Position numbers and translations under genes: made by a program
Assembly: GCF_040712315.1 (NCBI RefSeq)
Contig: NC_134015.1
Coordinates: 52,863,464 to 52,927,463 of the forward strand
From: Castanea sativa
Taxonomy: Eukaryota > Streptophyta > Magnoliopsida > Fagales > Fagaceae
Direction of reading: 5' to 3'
DNA: 64,000 bases
Shown: piece by piece, positions 59,459 to 64,000 of the stretch
How the letters are laid out: every line of letters begins with the position of its first letter
How positions within the stretch are numbered: the stretch's first letter is position 1
The notes under the pieces: model-generated
Seen by the model: the letters and a program-made list of their open reading frames with translations, nothing else
Databases searched by the model: none
What the model was told of the DNA's origin: nothing

Positions 59459-60500
59459 CTGAAAATTATATTTGATAAATATTAGAGAAGATGTGCATCA
59501 TATTTAAAGCTTTGCTCTAAGGAGGAAATGTAGGGTACTCAAGTACAAAGCACATACGTGTGGCTTTAAAGTTTAAACAGAAGCAATCAATAATTTTTTA
59601 TACAGCAAATACTGAGATTTCAACTAACACTCAACAAATATGATGTTCATGATGATGATGATGATGATGATGATGATATTATTCTCATTTAGACTGGCTT
59701 GGGCGATATGAATGAAAAAACTACATTCATTTAATTGATGCTTGGAATTGAACTAAGTGAATCCTACGTATGCAAACCATGTGTACTTTTAATATTGGTT
59801 TGATCCAACTCAGTGGACCCTTCCTAGAGAAAGACATTGGCTGCGATGAAATCGAAGCAAATGCAAAATTATCTCTCTTGATTTTTCTTATTCTTTCTTG
59901 CAACTCTATTTTATATTGACCAATCATGGTGATTTTTAAAACTATATTTTGAGTTCACACGCTTTGGAGTTGTATTTTTTAGTTCCCCATTACAATTAGT
60001 ATCTCTCTCTCTCTCTCTTAGTTTTGGCTTGATTTTTGTTTGAGTTAATACTTAATTATTTTTGGAAGTACGAATTTGAGTTTATATCATAACACAATCT
60101 TAGCTGTGCTTACAAATCGGCATTCAGTCCATTTCAGTCCACTTCATCTATTTGTTCTATTTCAGTTTACTTCGGTCCAATTCGGTCTACTTTGATCCAC
60201 TTCAGTTCAATTAGGTCCATTCGGTCTACCTTGATCCCCTATTTTAAATAGTTCTCATGCCGTTCTATCCTATGCTTAGTATAAATGTTCCATATGCTTT
60301 AGTGAATAGTGGAATAACTAAAAACCAAATGAGAGTTAGCAAAAGAGATCTCCTAGAAACTAAAAGGACTAGCAGCGTGTCCTATGTTACAAAATGGGTA
60401 TCTACCATATTTACCATTTACAAATGCCGAACAATATTACAAAAAGGTTTATTTTAATTTTTTTACTATGTATACTTTCCTGGCAGTAGTTTTGAACAAA
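59459..60500. other. Non-coding stretch, probably intronic or upstream of the host gene
   Basis: (GAT)n at about 59650-59678, (CT)n at about 60003-60018, and a run of 'ttcggtccaattcggtc' phrases at 60125-60235. 60378-60500 is the left part of a dispersed repeat also at 29277. Confidence 0.5.
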
Positions 60501-61371
60501 GGGTGCGTTTGTTTCGACAGTAAATTAATTCCGGAAAATGTTTTCAGCATTTGCGGGTGTTTGGCAACACCTGAAATTTTGGTCAAACGGAAAATCAAAC
60601 CAATTGACCGTAAAATAAACTCTCCCCACCCGTAAAACGTTTTCCATGTCTATTTTACCTTCAAATTGAAATTTTCCAGAAAACAAAGACACAGAGCACG
60701 AAGAGAGAGAGAGAGAGCATGATTTACAAAGACACAGAGCACGAAGAGAGAGAGAGCACGAAGAGAGAGAGAGAGCACGAAGAGAGAGTAGAGAGAGTGA
60801 GATCGCCATCGCCGCGCCGGCGCAATCTCCCCTTCGCCATTGCCATCGCCATCGCTGCGCCGGCGCGATCTCCCCTTTGCCATCGTCATCGCCGCGCGAT
60901 CTCGCCTTCGCCATCTCCATCGCAACGCGATCTCGCCTTCGCCATCGCCGCGCTGGCGCGATCTCCCCTTCGCCATCGCCAGTCACCTCTCTCTCTCTCT
61001 GTCTTCATTCTTCTCTGACCGGATTTGGGATTTGTTGATTTGTATTGAGAAAAATTAATGATGAGCTTTTTTTTTATTTTTTGGTTTTGTTGTGCTGTAT
61101 TGAGAAAATTTGATGAGTTTTTTTTTTTTGGTTTTGTTGTTCTATATCTAGAAATGATATTTGTTTGGAAGCTGAGAAAATGTGAGAAAATGTGAGCAAC
61201 AAATAAAAAATGCATTTTCTATAATATTTTCAAGATCACAACCAAACACCTGAAAATATTTTTCAAAGTATTTTTTAAAATGTTACCAAACACCTACAAA
61301 TATTTTCTTTCGCAAAAATATTTTCAGCTAAAATTATTTTACACCTAAAAAATATTTTACACCCCACCAAA
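60501..61371. mobile_element. PIF/Harbinger-type MITE, copy 2, right end lost
   Basis: Collinear with 55817-56644 on both arms (GGGTGCGTTTGTTTCGACAG start, 'aatattttacaccc' end) but lacks the last few bases. It interrupts the dispersed repeat 29277-29506, which provides the empty site. Confidence 0.8.
60799..60985. repeat. GC-rich tandem array inside MITE copy 2
   Basis: Irregular units of about 30-45 bp built from CGCGCCGGCGCGATCTC and CCTTCGCCATCGCC. Same position as the array of copy 1 but a different unit; only GCGATCTCGC-type motifs are shared. Confidence 0.8.
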
Positions 61372-61799
61372 TTTTTACATACCGGCACTTTTTGATTATA
61401 AGAGTAAAAAAAGTCGTATAAAAATAGATTATGTCCTATGTTACAAAATACACGATGTTATTATAGTAACATTTTACTCACAGGGCCGGCTCAACGGTAG
61501 ATGGAATTGATGCAACCGGCTAAGCCACAATTAAAAGAAGTACCATTTGTAAAAAAAAAATAAAAAATTATATATATAATATATTCATTTATATATTTTA
61601 ATTAAAAAAAGTTTTAAGCACTTTTATTATTGGTTAATAAAATGCTAAAATTTATTCATTCATTCTTAAAATATGCTAAAATCAAAATTAAGACCAGATA
61701 AATTCATTAATAATACAACGTAATTGTAATTGTCTTGAAATATGTTAAAATAGAGATTATAAATTTCAAAGGCAAAAGAAAAACCTCGCATTTTTCTAT

Positions 61800-62065
61800 G
61801 AGTCCGTTTGGATAGAACTTATTTTGCTGAAGCTGAAAACTGAAAACACGGTAGCAAAATAATTTTTAAATGTGTAAATAGTACCGTGAGATTCATTTAT
61901 AATGAAAAAATTGCTGAAAAGTAAAATTTGTGAGACCCATAAACAGTGCATTTGTGCACTGTTCATGATTGAAAAGTCAAACCTTACGGCTGGGTAAAAA
62001 AAAAAAAAAAAAAAAGAAAAGCATAACGCGGACGTGGACGTGTAGACTTGGATCCAAACGCCCTC
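61800..62065. mobile_element. Nested MITE
   Basis: Ends GAGTCCGTTTGGAT and inverse of GAGGGCGTTTGGAT. Contains the palindromic 'aacagtgcatttgtgcactgtt'. About 266 bp, non-coding. The target duplication is unclear (TAT/TAC). Confidence 0.65.
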
Positions 62066-62104
62066 TACCTCTCCGCCTCTCCATCTATTTTCTTACAGTC
62101 TTAC

Positions 62105-62204
62105 CTTTCCTTTCTTCATCTTCATCTTGATCTTTTTCCATAAACTCAGTCAATTTAGCTTTGATTCCAGCGTACCAGTCACCAGAGACCAGAGCCAGAG
62201 GCAT
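62105..62204 (-). CDS. First-exon-like segment within the hAT-like insertion
   Basis: Minus strand: ATG at 62204, 33 codons plus 1 nt, then a strong donor AAAG|GTAAGACTG. The peptide opens MPLALVSGDWYAGIKAKLT and ends in an acidic run, DQDEDEERK. A TATA box (AATATATATAAG, 62294-62283) lies about 80 bp before the ATG. This looks like the 5' end of a plant gene, captured by the transposon or left from an older arrangement. No partner exon was found and no family recognised. Confidence 0.4.
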
Positions 62205-63058
62205 TCTTCAGTTTTTCCCATCTTTCTCTAATTCTCTCTGTCTTTCTCAAACTGAAGAGGTTGAGTCTACCATTTATTTAACTTATATATATTTTTAGTT
62301 TGTTCACACTTACAGTTTTCACCACACAATGGGATGGGACACTTTTTTTTTTTTTTTTTTTATAGCTTTTCTGCCTCTCTGACCGGCTGACCCTCTTTGG
62401 ACCTGTGGACCACTGCCAATCTGCCATGATAATTGATAGGACATATTTTTACTTTTAAACTTAGCCATAGGATGAATGGAATCAATGGATGATAGGAGTA
62501 GTGGAGGGTTTATCACTTTTTTTTGTTTAGAGGAGTACAGGCTCAGGCTGTAGACTACACGTCTACACGGTTTCTTACCTTTTTTGTGCTTCCTGTAGTG
62601 CTGTACAGCCCATAATCTTAAGTGTCTTACACGGCTTCTCACTTCTTCTTTTTTTTTTTTTTCTAACACTTTATCTATTATTATACCAATTAATAATTTA
62701 ATGTATATTATATCAATTTATTTATATTATAATGACATTAATTTATTAAATTATGTATTAAATTAATTTTTATTTGTGCAGGTTTAAATTTTAAAGTAGT
62801 CACAATTTTAGAAAAATTGCAATAACCAGATTATATTGTTCTATATTTTAAACTTTATTTTTAGTTAAATTTTATTTTTAAAGGAACTTAAATACAAAAA
62901 CTTAATTAGTAATTTTGCATCTCAAAAATCAAGAAAAATATATTTTAAATAAAAAAATCAATATATAAATATTATTTGATTAATATTTAATTATAAAAAG
63001 ACCCCATTTAAAATTTTCGCTTAAGATCTCAAAAATGGTTGAGCCGGCCTTACTTACT

Positions 63059-63245
63059 CATTGGGTCTAAGCGTGTGCTCTTAGCCTCATGAAGGCACTA
63101 GTGGGCACTGAGCCGGGCTAATTAGGAGGGAGGGTGAAAGGGGTTTTCCAAACGCTTCCCATTGCCAGATTCGGACTTGAGATATCTACCCTTCAAACTA
63201 CTTGAGAGTAAGTCCAATGACCACTAGACCACCACCCTCAATGAC
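63059..63245 (-). mobile_element. SINE-like repeat, second copy
   Basis: Collinear with 29512-29706. Minus strand: GGTGGTCTAGTGGTCATTGG (A box) and CAAGTCCGAATCTGG (B-box-like). Confidence 0.6.
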
Positions 63246-64000
63246 CGGAATCTTCATCTTAATTATCATTAGTTTCTAGAATTAACGATTAATTTTAACT
63301 GTAAATATTAAAAAAAAAATAACATAGAGGAAAAAATAAAATCGACTCCTCATTATAACCAAAAGAAAAAAAGAAAAGAAAAAAAGAAGCAGATTAAACC
63401 CCATTTGACATTATCATATACATATAAGTTTCTCACGGTTAAAACTTAACACCCTTCAAATGAATCCTAAATCCTTTGTACCCGACTGTTGTTACCAAAC
63501 TTCACAAAATAGCAAGCTATGTTCCTTTTAAGGACTGTTTAGTCTGGAAATATATTTTTGTAAGAGTGGTTATTAGTTATCATTGTTGTTGGGCGGATAT
63601 GGAACATCTCAAAATTTGTTTCATGTTATGTTTCTAAGTTTATAGAAGAATTGAATGGAATAAAATCAATAAATCATGAAAGAATAGAATAAAATGAATT
63701 AAGATATGGGTTTTTTTTTTTTTGAGAGTTTACTAAATGAGTAAGGAAATTAAATAAATATAAATTTTATCGTTATATCATTCACTGTTTATTTGTTGTT
63801 TCCTAGATAAAAATAAAATTAATACTCCATTGTCATTTCACAAAAATAAAGAAATGTGCGCTCTTTCCACTCTTAAGAGGAATGTTTAAGATAAAATAGT
63901 TATGAATGGACATCTCCTCTTAATCACTCTATTACTCACTAAATTCTCAAATAGGAAATTGAATAGAATATTCTTTAAAAATCCCATTCTTCAATTCCAT
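63246..64000. other. Non-coding window end
   Basis: AT-rich. From about 63640 it resembles the GGAATGGAAT-type fold-back family of 46503-48020. No gene. Confidence 0.45.

Larger units (their letters stand above)
61481..63052. mobile_element. hAT-like insertion carrying promoter- and exon-like sequence
   Basis: 1572 bp. Ends CAGGGCCGGCTCAAC and the inverse of TAAGGCCGGCTCAAC. The flanking 8 bp TTTACTCA (61473-61480) and CTTACTCA (63053-63060) agree at 7 positions, the hAT duplication length. The uninterrupted relative at about 29500-29520 shows the site without it. No transposase. Inside lie a nested MITE (61800-62065) and an exon-like segment (62105-62204). Confidence 0.75.

Noticed and set aside
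60525..61215. Several overlapping frames of 72-153 codons
   Set aside because: Products of the GC-rich array inside MITE copy 2; frames on both strands open at once.
62319..62669. 116-codon minus frame with Lys-rich ends
   Set aside because: Bounded by poly(T) tracts, no domain; it lies upstream of the exon-like segment and is more likely promoter DNA.

Overview
The window is nuclear DNA of a flowering plant, most likely a dicot. It is AT-rich, full of nested plant-type transposable elements, and holds a plant U6 snRNA gene with its plant-specific upstream element. It also carries plastid-derived DNA and split genes with GT-AG introns. The species cannot be named from sequence alone. No bacterial-type operon, CRISPR array or tRNA gene was seen.

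Layout. (1) 1-1209: a degenerate AT-rich array, a LINE zinc-finger remnant and a dispersed repeat. (2) 1215-17358: a non-autonomous LTR retrotransposon (element B, LARD-like, perfect 5-bp target duplication CTCAT). A second, complete Ty3/Gypsy element of Tat type (element A, 2805-12836) sits inside it. A carries one gag-pol reading frame broken only by seven in-frame stops, a 13-copy palindromic tandem array, and an intact four-exon gene on the opposite strand. (3) About 18711-18980: a chimeric plastid insertion with part of ndhB. (4) 19785-26632: a complete long-TIR Mutator-like element (9-bp duplication) with a six-exon FAR1-like transposase gene damaged by frameshifts, plus an antisense protein-kinase fragment. 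(5) 26.6-35.4 kb: SINEs, a tandem AT array, and a LINE 3' part interrupted by a probable Copia LTR and a MITE. (6) 35410-35511: U6 snRNA gene, minus strand, with USE and TATA-like box at Pol III spacing. (7) 36-41 kb: a duplicated AT-rich segment, a LINE endonuclease/RT pseudogene (minus) and a Helitron-like terminus. (8) 41-55 kb: mostly non-coding, with a three-unit inverted repeat array, a Copia-type solo LTR with perfect duplication, microsatellites and a hAT-like element. (9) 55.8-63.2 kb: two copies of a PIF/Harbinger-type MITE carrying GC-rich tandem islands, three phase-compatible exons of an unidentified host gene (minus), and a hAT-like insertion that contains a promoter-plus-first-exon-like segment.

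How the parts relate. Elements A and B share LTR motifs, a PBS, a pre-PPT box and a palindromic repeat, as expected for an autonomous element and a partner that borrows its proteins. Their LTR pairs have diverged to nearly the same extent (about 1.6% and 1.7% substitutions by hand count), so both insertions look recent and close in time. Several insertions can be checked against an uninterrupted related copy elsewhere in the window. All alignments and counts were made by eye.
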